A DNA stretch of 64,000 nt from JBBQXH01 sp963710975 (GCA_963710975.1 CAVQCG010000005.1:989027-1053026); one strand, 5' to 3'. Shown: positions 8,385 through 17,403, numbered from the stretch's first letter. A program made the numbers and translations. The notes: generated by a model not told the origin, from the letters alone.

Positions 8385-10003
8385 GGATCCTCTGCCTCGG
8401 CCTCGACGGCGCAGACTACGACCTCGTTCGGGAGCTGCTCGCCGAGGGGCGCCTGCCGACTCTCGCCGGAATCGCGAAACGTGGCGCGTTCGGGCCGTTG
8501 CGCTCGACGATTCCGGCAGTCACCCCGACAGCGTGGTCGTCGTTCCTGACCGGGCTCAACCCGGCCGGGCACGGCATCTTCAACTTCTCGACGAACCCGA
8601 ACAGGAGCCCTCAGCGGGTCGAGAGCGCGGCGAGCCGAGCCGGGATCCCCCTCTGGCGCCGGCTGGCGGGAGCCGGCGTACGCTCCGCGTTCATCTCGGT
8701 CCCGTTCACGTACCCCGCCGAGACGATCGAGGGCATCGTCGTCACCGGCTACGGCGGCCCCGAGACGCCGCAGATCACTCCCGTTTCGGCAGCGGAACGC
8801 ATCCGCGCGGCCTACCCCGACTACGTGACCGCGCATCATCCGATGAGCGAGCGCTGGTGGGAGGACTTCGAGGGGTATGCGACCCGGCTCGTCGAACATG
8901 TCGACCAGACAGCTGGAATCTGCCGCCTGGCCCTCGAGCTCGAACCGGACCTCCAGCTCCTCTGCGTCGACTTCATGAGCTCGGATCACGCGGGCCACCT
9001 CGGCTACAACCGGCTCGATCCGGATCATCCTGCCCATGACCCCGCCCATTCGGGCGACGAGCTCGTCCAGGTGTACGAGGCCGTCGACAGAGCCTGCGGC
9101 GAGCTGATCGGTGAGGCTCGCCGCCTGTGGGGAGAGGAGCCGACCGCGATCGTGCTCTCGGACCACGGCATGAAGCCGATCTACTGGACGTTCCACGCGA
9201 ACCGCTGGCTCGAGGAGGCGGGACACCTCCGCTATCGGCGCCGCTCGCTCCAGCCGCTCAAGGGCGGATCGCTGACTTCGCTGTCCAAGGTCGATCAGCG
9301 TCTCGCGCGAACCACCCGCAGCTACGGGCGTGCGCTCGATCTCGTCCCGCTGCTCCCGCGGCCGCGCCAGGATCGTGCATTCGCCGACATCGACTTCGGC
9401 TCGACGCGCGCGTACTGCTTCGCGACGGGCGGCCAGATCTTCCTCGGCGAGGCGAGCGGCGCACGAGTCGACCCGCGGTACGCCGATCGCCTCGCCGACG
9501 ACCTGGCCGCGATTCGCCACCCCGAGAGCGGCGAGCAGGCGTTCGAGGTTCGCCGCAAGGAGGAGCTGTACCACGGCCCGTACATGGACAAGGCGCCGGA
9601 ACTGGTCATCCTCCCCCGCGACGAGAGGATCCACGTCGACTCCTCGCGGCGCGCCTTCCCCGCCGCGTTCGAGCGCCATGACCACCTGGATCCGGAGCTC
9701 TTCTACGGCTACTCCGGGCACCACGGCGTCACCGGGATCCTCGCGGCAGCCGGTCCCGGTATCCGCCCGGGCGGGATCGCCGAGGGGAACGAGATCACGC
9801 AGATGCCGGCGACGCTCCTCAGCCTGCTTGGGATAGCGAGCGACGATCTCGACGGCGCTCCGATCGAGGCTGTCCTCGCAGGCACGGGCGGCCAGCTGTC
9901 TCCCTCGACGCCGTCACTCGCCACCCCGAGCGAGCAGTCGGTCTACTCCGAGGAGGAGGAAGAGGAGCTCATGGGGCGGCTTCGCGACCTGGGCTACGAG
10001 TAG
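8381..10003 (+). CDS. Alkaline phosphatase superfamily (type I phosphodiesterase/nucleotide pyrophosphatase-like) enzyme
   Basis: A 540-residue protein of the phosphodiesterase/phosphoglycerate-mutase-like part of the alkaline phosphatase superfamily. It begins ILCLGLDGADYDLV with a metal-binding aspartate, has the nucleophile threonine in AVTPTAWSSFLTG, an internal SSDHAGHLG, and the metal-binding AIVLSDHGMK and GYSGHHGVTG. No signal peptide is seen, so it may act in the cytoplasm. Homologues occur in glycan gene clusters, where they are suspected to hydrolyse or transfer phosphoesters of glycans or nucleotide sugars. It is translationally coupled to the preceding glycosyltransferase (GTGA overlap) and 10 bases from the flippase gene. 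Substrate unknown. Confidence 0.8.
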   Translation: MRILCLGLDGADYDLVRELLAEGRLPTLAGIAKRGAFGPLRSTIPAVTPTAWSSFLTGLNPAGHGIFNFSTNPNRSPQRVESAASRAGIPLWRRLAGAGVRSAFISVPFTYPAETIEGIVVTGYGGPETPQITPVSAAERIRAAYPDYVTAHHPMSERWWEDFEGYATRLVEHVDQTAGICRLALELEPDLQLLCVDFMSSDHAGHLGYNRLDPDHPAHDPAHSGDELVQVYEAVDRACGELIGEARRLWGEEPTAIVLSDHGMKPIYWTFHANRWLEEAGHLRYRRRSLQPLKGGSLTSLSKVDQRLARTTRSYGRALDLVPLLPRPRQDRAFADIDFGSTRAYCFATGGQIFLGEASGARVDPRYADRLADDLAAIRHPESGEQAFEVRRKEELYHGPYMDKAPELVILPRDERIHVDSSRRAFPAAFERHDHLDPELFYGYSGHHGVTGILAAAGPGIRPGGIAEGNEITQMPATLLSLLGIASDDLDGAPIEAVLAGTGGQLSPSTPSLATPSEQSVYSEEEEEELMGRLRDLGYE

Positions 10004-10013
10004 CCTCTCTGCG

Positions 10014-11564
10014 GTGAACGACCGTACGCGCGCGCCGGGCCCGGCCGCGGTCGACGAGGACGGCCAGGCTGTCACATCCGAAGGCGGGGCGGACTACGCG
10101 AAGCAACGCCACGGCATCGCAGCGCTCGCGAGCGACGCCGCATTCTACGGCGGTATTCGTGCGCTGCTCAAGTCGCTCGCGTTCCTGCTCGTCCCTCTGT
10201 ACGCGCACTTTCTTGCGCCTGCGGAGTTCGGGCGCCTCGAGCTCGTCCTCGCGACCGTCGCGCTCGTCGACGTCGTGATCAGCGCGGGAATGGACGGCGT
10301 CTTCGCGCGCTTCTACTTCGATCGCGACGAGCCGGTGTGGCGGCGGCAGATCATCTCGCTCTACTTCCTGATCGAGGCGATCTACCCGGCGATCATCATC
10401 GTGCCGCTGATCATCCTGTCGCCGACGCTCTCGGAGAAGATCTTCGGTGCGACGGTCTTCGCGAGTTACTTCGTGATCGCGCTCGTCGACGACTATCTGA
10501 CGAACATCGTCGACCTGCCGATGAACCTGACGCGCCTCCGGCGGAGGCGGCGGCGCTTCGCGTTCTACTCGCTGACCCGCGGAGTCACCCAGATCGTCTT
10601 CAGCGTTCTGCTCGTCGCCGTATGGCACTTCGGCGTGAAGGGCATCCTGATCGCCTCGCTCGCCGCCGTCGGCGTTGCCTTCGTGATCACGTTGCGAGAG
10701 TACGTGCGCGATCTGACGTTCCGCGTCAACTGGCACGTCGCCAGGGAGATGCTCTCGTTCGCGTGGCCCGGAATCATCGGCGGCGCGGCGTTCTACGCCC
10801 TCAACCTGCTCGACCGCTTCTTCGTCAAGCACTATCACGGCCTCGCCGACAGCGGCCTCTACGGCGTAGCGTTCCGCTACAGCCAGGTGGTCGTCGTGGC
10901 AGTCCTCGCGTTCCGGATGGGCTGGACGCCGTGGCACTATCCGTGGCTCCGCAGCGGACGACACCCGCAGATGGTCGCGCGCGGTGGAACGTACTACTTC
11001 CTCGCGACCGGGTTCCTCGCCGTCGTCATCTCGGCATGGATCCTCCCCGTCTTCCATGTCCTCATGCCCGAGCGCTACTGGGATGCCACGCGCGCGGTTG
11101 CTCCGCTGTCACTCGCGGCCGTGGCGACCGGCGCCTACACGGTGTTCGCGGTCGGGCTGAACGTCACGAAGCGCATGCGGCTTCTACCTCCGCTCGCGGT
11201 TGTGAGCGCAGCAATCGCGGTTGGCCTGTACTTCCTCCTTATCCCGCCGTACTCGTTCGTCGGCGCCGCCTGGGCGACCGTCGCGTCGGTCACTGCGCTG
11301 GCGCTGATGGTGCTCGTCGTCGCGCACCGCATCTACCCGGTGCCGTGGGACTGGCCGCGCATCGCCGGGACGACCGCCCTCACGGTCGCGCTCTGCCTCG
11401 CCTCGCTCGCGATCGACGCGTGGATCTCGATCGGGGTGTCGATCCCCGTCAGGCTTGCGATCACCCTCGCGTTCCCGCTCGCCCTGGTTCTCACGGGACT
11501 GTTCCCGCGCCGCGACCTGGTCGCGCTGCGAGCAAGGCTGCGGCGCCGGCGCGGTCCTACGTAG
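10014..11564 (+). CDS. Wzx-type polysaccharide/oligosaccharide flippase
   Basis: A 516-residue integral membrane protein with about 12-14 hydrophobic helices. The N-terminal part (YGGIRALLKSLAFLLVPLYA and FLAPAEFGRLELVLATVAL) has the pattern of the polysaccharide transporter branch of the MOP/MATE superfamily, with a second repeat beginning near residue 240 (SFAWPGIIGGAAFYALNLLD). Such flippases translocate undecaprenyl-linked repeat units. A hydrophilic extension of about 40 residues precedes the first helix. It ends the plus-strand glycosyltransferase-phosphodiesterase-flippase unit; the next gene is convergent only 4 bases away. Confidence 0.87.
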   Translation: MNDRTRAPGPAAVDEDGQAVTSEGGADYAKQRHGIAALASDAAFYGGIRALLKSLAFLLVPLYAHFLAPAEFGRLELVLATVALVDVVISAGMDGVFARFYFDRDEPVWRRQIISLYFLIEAIYPAIIIVPLIILSPTLSEKIFGATVFASYFVIALVDDYLTNIVDLPMNLTRLRRRRRRFAFYSLTRGVTQIVFSVLLVAVWHFGVKGILIASLAAVGVAFVITLREYVRDLTFRVNWHVAREMLSFAWPGIIGGAAFYALNLLDRFFVKHYHGLADSGLYGVAFRYSQVVVVAVLAFRMGWTPWHYPWLRSGRHPQMVARGGTYYFLATGFLAVVISAWILPVFHVLMPERYWDATRAVAPLSLAAVATGAYTVFAVGLNVTKRMRLLPPLAVVSAAIAVGLYFLLIPPYSFVGAAWATVASVTALALMVLVVAHRIYPVPWDWPRIAGTTALTVALCLASLAIDAWISIGVSIPVRLAITLAFPLALVLTGLFPRRDLVALRARLRRRRGPT

Positions 11565-11568
11565 TCCC

Positions 11569-12143
11569 TTACCCGCGAACCTTCATCGTGTAGCGAACCG
11601 TGGTCTCGGCCCCCTCGTAGCCGAGGTCGAGCTCGAGGATGGCGCTCTTCCCGCGTGCCTTCTTGGGGATCCTCCAGGAGCACGGGACGGCAAGCTGCGC
11701 GACTCGTCTTCCCCCGATTTTCAAGGTGCACGTCACCGTGTCCGGATCGACCGTCTCACCGGTGTTGAGCTCGAGCTGAACCGCGGGCACCTTGAATGTC
11801 TTCCCTGCCCGCAGCTTCAGCGTGCCGTCCAAGCTGACGTGCGAGATCACAGGCGTGATCTGGAGGATGTAGAGGTAGCTGCCCTGCTTCGGCGCTTCGC
11901 GTCGTCGTCATTCGAGACGACGATCGGGCCGATGTCGGGGCCGGTTCCGGCGTCTCCGGCTAGCTCGAGGTAGAGGCTCGAACCGGTCGCAGGCATGCGG
12001 TCGGACGCTCCGTGCCAGGCGCTCGCGCGATCGATGGTCGTGCTGTACGAATCCCTTGCCAGCGTCGCCGATGACGCGCCCGTGGCCGTTGCGAGCATCA
12101 CGGCGCTGACGAGCGCCAGGGTCAGAGCCCACCGGTTCACCAC
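11569..12143 (-). pseudogene. Secreted protein of unknown function, split by one frame break
   Basis: Two adjacent minus-strand frames make one coherent protein. The first starts at GTG 12143 (or 12140) with a signal peptide (RWALTLALVSAVMLATATGA) and continues to about 11900; the second runs from about 11905 to the stop at 11569 with well-ordered beta-strand-like sequence (SYLYILQITPVISHVSLDG, then KVPAVQLELNTGETVDPDT). Near 11890-11908, around a run of GACGAC repeats, a one-base change is needed to join them. No family is recognised; the regular strands and a Cys pair (TCTLKI, VPCSW) suggest an extracellular Ig-like fold. It may be an intact gene with a sequencing error. Confidence 0.55.
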
Positions 12144-12247
12144 AGACCTCGCTCGCCAGGGTGCCGCCCACCCAATCAATCAGCGGCCGTTCCCGCGCCG
12201 GGAAAACGCCTAGTCGCGCCTGCCCCGTTCGAGTACTCTCGGCGGGG

Positions 12248-13282
12248 ATGCGGCCGCTTCGCGTTCTCGTCACCGCCTGCGGAGCTCCCGGGACTGCGGC
12301 GCTTCTTCGGGCGCTCCGCGAGAACGGCGAGCGCGACGTCACCCTCGTCGGCTGCGACATGAGTGAGCGTGCGATCGGGCGATTGCTCTGCGACTCGTTC
12401 CAGCAAGTCCCGCCCGGCTCGAGCCCGATATTCGCCGAAGCCGTCCTCCAGCTCTGCCGGCGGGAACGCATCGACGCCGTCCTGCCGCAGTCGTCTCACG
12501 ACCTCCTCGGCCTCGCGCGAGCACGAGCGGACTTCGCGTCTTCGGGGATCGCGGTACTCGTGTCCGCGCCCGAGGCGATCGAGCGCTCGAACGACAAGGC
12601 GGAGTGCTACGCGCTCCTCGACGAGATCGGCGTTCGCGCGCCTCTCTGGCAGCGGGTGCGCGGCGGACGGGAGCTGGCGCGGGCCGCGGGTGAGCTCGGC
12701 TACCCGCTGAACCCCGTGTGCTTCAAGCCGGTGGTCGGCTCGGGGTCACGGGGGTTTCGCGTCCTCGACCCTACGGCCGATCGTCTCCATCAACTCCTCC
12801 ACGAGCGTCCCGGCAGCCTTTCGATGCGGCTCGAGGAGGTCGTCGAGATCCTGCCGGAGGTCGGAGGCGAGGAACTTCTCGTGATGGAGCTCGCGGAGGG
12901 CGGCGAGCGAACGATCGACGGCATCGCGCAGGGTGGCCGGCTCTTGCTCGGACACCCCAAGACCCGTGAGGGCATGCGCGCGGGCCTTGCCATGTACTTC
13001 AGGACGCTCGACGACGAGGGACTGATGCAGGTGGCGAGCCGGATCGTCGGCGCACTGTCGCTCGACCATTTCTTCAATATCCAGCTCGTCGGCGACGTCG
13101 TCATCGAGGTCAACCCGCGCATCTCGACCGTCGTCTACCAGGAGGACCTGAACATCCCGTATCTCGGGCTCAAGCGCGCGCTGGGCGAGATCGACGCGGA
13201 GGAGCTCGGCGCATATGCACGCCGGATACGCCCCGACAGGGCCGCGCTGCGCTTTTTCGACCAGGTCGAGTGGGACGGCTGA
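12248..13282 (+). CDS. ATP-grasp protein, carbamoyl-phosphate-synthase-large-chain-like
   Basis: A 344-residue ATP-grasp protein: preATP domain VLVTACGAPGTAALLRALRE, an ATP-binding section with VCFKPVVGSGSRGFRVL (lysine plus glycine-rich loop), the acidic LLVMELAEGGERTIDGIAQ, and the metal/ATP end FNIQLVGDVVIEVNPRIS. This arrangement resembles CarB halves and PylC-like ligases. The reaction would be carboxylate activation by ATP; amine and acid partners are unknown. The ATG at 12248 is chosen because the domain starts immediately afterwards; an extension to 12161 reads into the divergent promoter. It has no coupled neighbour, so its link with the glycan locus is only positional. Confidence 0.75.
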   Translation: MRPLRVLVTACGAPGTAALLRALRENGERDVTLVGCDMSERAIGRLLCDSFQQVPPGSSPIFAEAVLQLCRRERIDAVLPQSSHDLLGLARARADFASSGIAVLVSAPEAIERSNDKAECYALLDEIGVRAPLWQRVRGGRELARAAGELGYPLNPVCFKPVVGSGSRGFRVLDPTADRLHQLLHERPGSLSMRLEEVVEILPEVGGEELLVMELAEGGERTIDGIAQGGRLLLGHPKTREGMRAGLAMYFRTLDDEGLMQVASRIVGALSLDHFFNIQLVGDVVIEVNPRISTVVYQEDLNIPYLGLKRALGEIDAEELGAYARRIRPDRAALRFFDQVEWDG

Positions 13283-13361
13283 TTCTTCAGCGCTGATTAC
13301 GGCTCGTTAAGAAGTCTTGACCCCGGTCTCCGAGCCGCTCCGGCCGCGCTACCGTGAGCCC

Positions 13362-14204
13362 GTGGATCTCGGACTCGCGCCGTCCTACGCGATGCTGTGC
13401 CTTGTCCAGGGCGCGCTCGTCCTCGCTCCCTGGAAGCCCTGGCGCCTGACCCGGTCGCGCGCCGCCGGCCTGCTGATCCCGCTCTTCGCCATGGCCGCCG
13501 GCGTTGGGATCGTACGAGGCTTCGCGGGTGGGGCGGACGCGCTCACAACGCTGGCGACGGTCGCCACGCCGGCACTCGCGGCCTGCGCCGGTTGGGCTCG
13601 ACGATGGCCGTACCCCTGGATTCCTCTGGCGCTGACGCCCGCCCTCTACATCGTCGCCTGGCAGTACGCCGACACGCTCGGCGGGGATGCCGCAAGCCTG
13701 GCCCTGATCGGAGGGGCGTGTCTCACGCTCTCAGCGCTCATCGCGTCCCTCGCGCCACCATGGGCTCTCGCAGCAGGCCTCATCGTCGTTGTCCTCGTTG
13801 ACGTGATCTTCGTCTGGGGGATCGACCAGGTGGAGCCGGCGACCGTGGCCGTCCACCACGCGGTACCGCCGACCGCAAGCGTCGTTCCCGGCGTGCCGCC
13901 AAAACCGCTTCCCGCCCTTCAGGACGGAACGTTCGGCACCGCGCTCATGGGCTGGCTCGACTTCCTCGCGCCTGCGCTCCTCGGAACGCTGTTCGTCGGG
14001 CGCGTGCGACTCCAGGTCGCCGCCGCCACGACCGTTGCCGCCCTCGCGTGGGGCCTGTTGCTGCTCGTCACCGACCCGGTCGCGGCGACCGTCCCGGTCC
14101 TGGCGGGCCTCGCCGTCGGCGGGCGAGCGCTTCGCACGGACCCCGGAATCGCTCGTCGCCGGGAGTGGGTCGAGGCGCAGACCGCCGCGCCACCGCCCAC
14201 CTGA
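13362..14204 (+). CDS. Polytopic membrane protein of unknown function
   Basis: About 280 residues with seven or eight hydrophobic segments spread over the whole length (for example AMLCLVQGALVLAP, AAGLLIPLFAMAAGVGIV, LALIGGACLTLSALIASLA, ALAAGLIVVVLVDVIFVWG). A proline-rich external loop follows (VHHAVPPTASVVPGVPPKPL). No motif points to a transporter or enzyme family. I choose GTG 13362 since an upstream TTG at 13317 would add 15 polar residues without a better ribosome-binding site. It is convergent with zur, 6 bases away. Confidence 0.6.
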   Translation: MDLGLAPSYAMLCLVQGALVLAPWKPWRLTRSRAAGLLIPLFAMAAGVGIVRGFAGGADALTTLATVATPALAACAGWARRWPYPWIPLALTPALYIVAWQYADTLGGDAASLALIGGACLTLSALIASLAPPWALAAGLIVVVLVDVIFVWGIDQVEPATVAVHHAVPPTASVVPGVPPKPLPALQDGTFGTALMGWLDFLAPALLGTLFVGRVRLQVAAATTVAALAWGLLLLVTDPVAATVPVLAGLAVGGRALRTDPGIARRREWVEAQTAAPPPT

Positions 14205-14210
14205 CGCGCC

Positions 14211-14660
14211 TCAGGGTCGCGAGCAGCCGGGGCAGACGCCTCGGAGGACGACGTCGTGTCCGTCCAGCTCGTACCCCAGCTCGACACCGAGCCTGTCGAG
14301 GGCGGTTTCGAGACTCTCGTCCTCGAACGGCGCGACCTTCCCGCAGCGCTCACAGACCACGTGGTGGTGGTGCTCTCCGTCCTGATGGGCGGGCTCGTAG
14401 CGGGCTGAGCCTTCGCCCATCTCGAGCCGCTGTACGAGCTTCGCACTCGTGAGCACGTCAAGCGCCCGATAGACGCTCGCGATACCGACTTTCTTTCCAT
14501 CGGCGCGCAGGCGATCGAAGATCTCCTGGGCACTCAGACAGCAATCTTGCTCGGCCAGCAGGTCGACGACGGCCCTTCGGGCGCCGCCCGAGCGATGGCC
14601 TTCACGGCGAAGGCGGTCGAGCGCGTACTCGCCCCAATCCATCTGTACCGCGCTGCTCAT
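14211..14660 (-). CDS. zur: Fur-family zinc uptake regulator (Zur-like)
   Basis: A 149-residue Fur-family repressor: winged-helix DNA-binding domain at residues 10-85 (LSAQEIFDRLRADGKKVGIA, then ASVYRALDVLTSAKLV), the His-rich metal-sensing segment GEHHHHVVCERCGK, and a second CxxC near the C-terminus (GVCPGC) that completes the structural zinc site. Fur-family members repress metal uptake when metal-loaded. Its ATG follows immediately after the TAG stop of znuB (TAGATG), making it the last gene of znuA-znuC-znuB-zur; this context is why I call it Zur rather than Fur or PerR. Autoregulation through the operon promoter is expected. Confidence 0.88.
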   Translation of the reverse strand: MSSAVQMDWGEYALDRLRREGHRSGGARRAVVDLLAEQDCCLSAQEIFDRLRADGKKVGIASVYRALDVLTSAKLVQRLEMGEGSARYEPAHQDGEHHHHVVCERCGKVAPFEDESLETALDRLGVELGYELDGHDVVLRGVCPGCSRP

Positions 14661-15515
14661 CTACGAGACGATAGCGGCCGGGCGATGCGATTCCCGCGTG
14701 CGCCAGAGGACTGCGAGCCAGAGAACGAACGCGATCGTGACGATGACGAAGCTCGGCGGTAGGTTGAACATCACGGCGAGCACGAGCCCGAGCCACACCG
14801 AGACGAGCCCGAAGGCGGTTCCGATCGCGGCGGTGGCGATCGGACGGGCTGTAAGCGCGAGAGCGGCCGCGCACGGTGTCACGACGAGCGCGAAGAGCAA
14901 CAGCGTCCCGACAACCTGGACGGCCATCGTGATGACGAGAGCGAGAAGCACCGTGAACGCGACGCCGAGCGCCTTGACCGGAACGCCCTTGGCCTCCGCA
15001 ACCCGAGGATCGATGGACGCGAACGCAAGCGGCCGTGCGATCACCGCCAGGCCGAGCGCAAGTGCGACCGTGAACCCGAGGAACACGAGGATCTGATCCT
15101 GGGAGATCGCCAGGAGGTTGCCGAACAGGACATTCGTCACCGTGTTCGCACTCTCTGAGGCAAGCGAGCTGAAGAGAACTCCGAGACCGGTCGCGAACGC
15201 CAGAATCGTGCCGGTCGCGATCTCCCGAGCCGCGATCTGCTTCCCGAGAATCCCGATTGCAAGGCCGCCGGCAATGCAGAACACCGCCAGACCGAGCGTG
15301 ACAGGAGCGCCGATCAGGATCGCGCCCGTGGCGCCGGGGAAGCCGATGTGCGCGAGCGCGTGAGCGGCGAACGCCATCCTGCGGATGACCACGAAGTACC
15401 CGATCAGCCCGGCCGCGACCGCGACCAGCGTTCCGCCGATGAAGGCGTTGCGGATGAAGCCCGCCTGCAGGACGTCGATCCAGTCCGACTGGTAGCCGAC
15501 GTCGGCGAGGGTCAT
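14661..15515 (-). CDS. znuB: Zinc/manganese ABC transporter permease (ZnuB/MntB type)
   Basis: A 284-residue permease of the ABC-3 family with about eight membrane helices. The family hallmark region LVVGTLLLFALVVTPCAAA-like sequence is present as VQVVGTLLLFALVVTP near residue 205, and the N-terminal RRMAFAAHALAHIGFPG is the conserved cytoplasmic loop (usually ...SHALLPG.). It carries metal released by the binding protein ZnuA across the membrane, powered by ZnuC. The start ATG 15515 has GGCAGGAAG upstream. A 164-base gap separating it from znuC contains copy B of an interspersed repeat, unusual inside this operon. Confidence 0.9.
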   Translation of the reverse strand: MTLADVGYQSDWIDVLQAGFIRNAFIGGTLVAVAAGLIGYFVVIRRMAFAAHALAHIGFPGATGAILIGAPVTLGLAVFCIAGGLAIGILGKQIAAREIATGTILAFATGLGVLFSSLASESANTVTNVLFGNLLAISQDQILVFLGFTVALALGLAVIARPLAFASIDPRVAEAKGVPVKALGVAFTVLLALVITMAVQVVGTLLLFALVVTPCAAALALTARPIATAAIGTAFGLVSVWLGLVLAVMFNLPPSFVIVTIAFVLWLAVLWRTRESHRPAAIVS

Positions 15516-15559
15516 TCGTGCTTCCTGCCGGGAGTACGGTCATGTTCCTGGCGGCGAAA

Positions 15560-15637
15560 AGCAAGCCGGGCAAGGACGCAGGGAGCGTTCGTATCCAGGG
15601 GATACGGGCGCGACTGAGGACGCCGTCGGGCGCCGCT
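15560..15637. repeat. Interspersed palindromic element, copy B
   Basis: Second copy of the element at 3545-3624, lying between znuC and znuB. The central stem is CGTATCC (15590-15596) with GGATACG (15600-15606), extended outward by GCGTT against GGCGC. Compared with copy A the paired bases differ on both arms (CATATC/GATATG versus CGTATCC/GGATACG), so pairing has been kept while sequence changed. Two C-to-T changes opposite unchanged G keep pairing only as G-U wobble in a plus-strand transcript. Confidence 0.6.
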
Positions 15638-15679
15638 TTGCAGCCGACAGGGCGTGAGCGTACTTCCGGAAGGGAGCAC

Positions 15680-16462
15680 TTAACCACTCCTCGTGAAGAG
15701 ATCGCCCTGGGCCGTACGGACGACCTTGATCGGGGTCCCGTACAGGTGTGTCAGGAGCTCTGAGTCTACGACGCTCCCGATCTCGTCGTAATGCGGATGC
15801 CCGTCGAGCAGGTAGATCGCGCCCGTGAGCACGGAGACCAGCGGGTTCAGGTCGTGGGCGACGATCAGGATGGTGACGCCACGCTCCGCCTGGAGCCGAC
15901 GCAACAGCTGGACGATCTCGTGCTGGTTGCGGACGTCCAGGTTCGCGAGCGGCTCGTCGAGAAGCAGGAGGTCGGGATCGTCGACGAGCGCCTGCGCGAT
16001 CGCGACCCGCTGCTGCTGGCCCCCCGAGAGCCGTGACATGCGCCGATCGGCGTACCCGGACGCACCGACGGCCTCGAGTGCCGCAGCCACCTTCGCGCGT
16101 GATTCTCGGTCGAGCCGGCGCAGTCCCCAGTGCGTTCCAGAGAGACCCAGTGCGACGAGGTCCCTGCAGCGGATCGCCTCACCGACGGTCGCGGCGTAGT
16201 TCTGAGGCACGTAGCCGATACGCGCGTCACCACGGCTCGGTGGAGATCCCAGCACCTCGACCTGCCCAGCTGCGGGCGGCAGCAGGCCGAGTAGCACCTC
16301 GAGGAGCGTCGTCTTCCCGGACCCGTTCGACCCGATGACGCCCACCGTGGCGCCGCGCGGAATCTCGAACGACCCCGACGACCAGATCGTCGCACCGCCG
16401 CGCGCAGCCGCCACGCCCCGCAGGACGATCGCGTTCGCCGTCCCCGCCGCCGGATCTCCCAT
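15680..16462 (-). CDS. znuC: Zinc/manganese ABC transporter ATP-binding protein
   Basis: A 260-residue ABC ATPase: Walker A GSNGSGKTT (about residues 44-52), Q-loop VPQNYAA, signature LSGGQQQRVAIAQAL, Walker B LLLLDEPLANLD and the switch histidine in LIVAHDLNPL. It energises metal uptake with ZnuB and ZnuA. The start is ATG 16462, overlapping the znuA stop as TGATG; an in-frame extension to 16510 would lie inside znuA. Compared with classical ZnuC the C-terminus is short and lacks extra regulatory sequence. Confidence 0.9.
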   Translation of the reverse strand: MGDPAAGTANAIVLRGVAAARGGATIWSSGSFEIPRGATVGVIGSNGSGKTTLLEVLLGLLPPAAGQVEVLGSPPSRGDARIGYVPQNYAATVGEAIRCRDLVALGLSGTHWGLRRLDRESRAKVAAALEAVGASGYADRRMSRLSGGQQQRVAIAQALVDDPDLLLLDEPLANLDVRNQHEIVQLLRRLQAERGVTILIVAHDLNPLVSVLTGAIYLLDGHPHYDEIGSVVDSELLTHLYGTPIKVVRTAQGDLFTRSG

Positions 16463-17382
16463 CAGCCGGTGAGCGCTTGCGAGAGACTTTCGAGCTGGTC
16501 GATCTGCCACTGTGCGAAGCTCGCTGCCGACTCGGGAACCGTCTCGGTCACCTCGACCACCGGCACCGCTGCCCCTTCGGCCGTCGCCCGAATCTGCTCG
16601 GGAATCGAGCCCTCGGTCTGGGTGTTGTAGACGAGGACGTCCATCGAGCCGCCGGTGAGAGCCTCGTTGAAGTCGTTGACGTCACCCGGCGCCGGATCGG
16701 ACTCGTTCGCCGCGGCGTTCTGATAGCCCTGAGGAGTCTCGTTCACGAGTCCGAGAGCCGCCGCCATGTAGTCGAAGACCGGCTCGGTCGCGCCGTAGGT
16801 GGCCCCCGCGTGCGCCGCTTTGATCGCTTCGATCTCAGCGGTGTAGGGCTTCATCGACTCGAGCCACGCCGACTTCTGCTCGTCGAGATATCCGGCCGCG
16901 CCCGGCAGAAGCGTCTTCAGCTCGGCGGTGACCGCATCGGCGACCGCGAACACGTAGTCCGGTCCGTACCAGACGTGCGGGTTGTCGCCCTCGGTCTTCC
17001 CCGAGACGTCGCCCGCGTTGACGACGGGAGGCTTGGTGGACAGCGCGGCGACAGCCTTGTCGGCCCAGGGGTCGTAGCCGAGGCCGTTCTCGACGACGAG
17101 CTTCGCGTCGGTGAACGACGCGATGTCCGCCGAGCTCGGCTCGTAGTCGTGCGGGTCGGCGGCGGTGCCGGAGATGACGGTCGTCACATCGGCGCAGTCG
17201 CCCGCGAGCTGCTCCACGATGTCTCCCCACTGGTCGACGGTCACGACGACAGGAATCGCGGCCGACGGGCAGTCGCCGCTCGCTTCAGCGGTTCCATCGT
17301 CTCCACTCTGGCCCGTGCCGCCGCAGGCGGCGAGCCCGAGCGCAGAGAGAACCGAAAGGACGGCCAGAAGGCGGCGAGGCAT
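16462..17382 (-). CDS. znuA: Zinc/manganese-binding lipoprotein of ABC transporter
   Basis: A 306-residue cluster A-I metal-binding protein with a lipoprotein signal (LSALGLAACGG, lipobox LAAC). Metal ligands of the family can be placed: His in ADPHDYEPSSADI, His in DNPHVWYGPDYV, a third-site region near GATYGATEPVFDYMA where the usual His is replaced, and an Asp/Glu near the C-terminal VLVYNTQTEGSIPEQI. It captures Zn(II) or Mn(II) outside the membrane and delivers it to ZnuB. It leads the operon; a Zur-box-like sequence lies 22-40 bases upstream of its ATG. Zinc specificity is inferred from the linked zur gene. Confidence 0.88.
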   Translation of the reverse strand: MPRRLLAVLSVLSALGLAACGGTGQSGDDGTAEASGDCPSAAIPVVVTVDQWGDIVEQLAGDCADVTTVISGTAADPHDYEPSSADIASFTDAKLVVENGLGYDPWADKAVAALSTKPPVVNAGDVSGKTEGDNPHVWYGPDYVFAVADAVTAELKTLLPGAAGYLDEQKSAWLESMKPYTAEIEAIKAAHAGATYGATEPVFDYMAAALGLVNETPQGYQNAAANESDPAPGDVNDFNEALTGGSMDVLVYNTQTEGSIPEQIRATAEGAAVPVVEVTETVPESAASFAQWQIDQLESLSQALTG

Positions 17383-17403
17383 CGCCGCCGACCCTAGCAG
17401 ATA

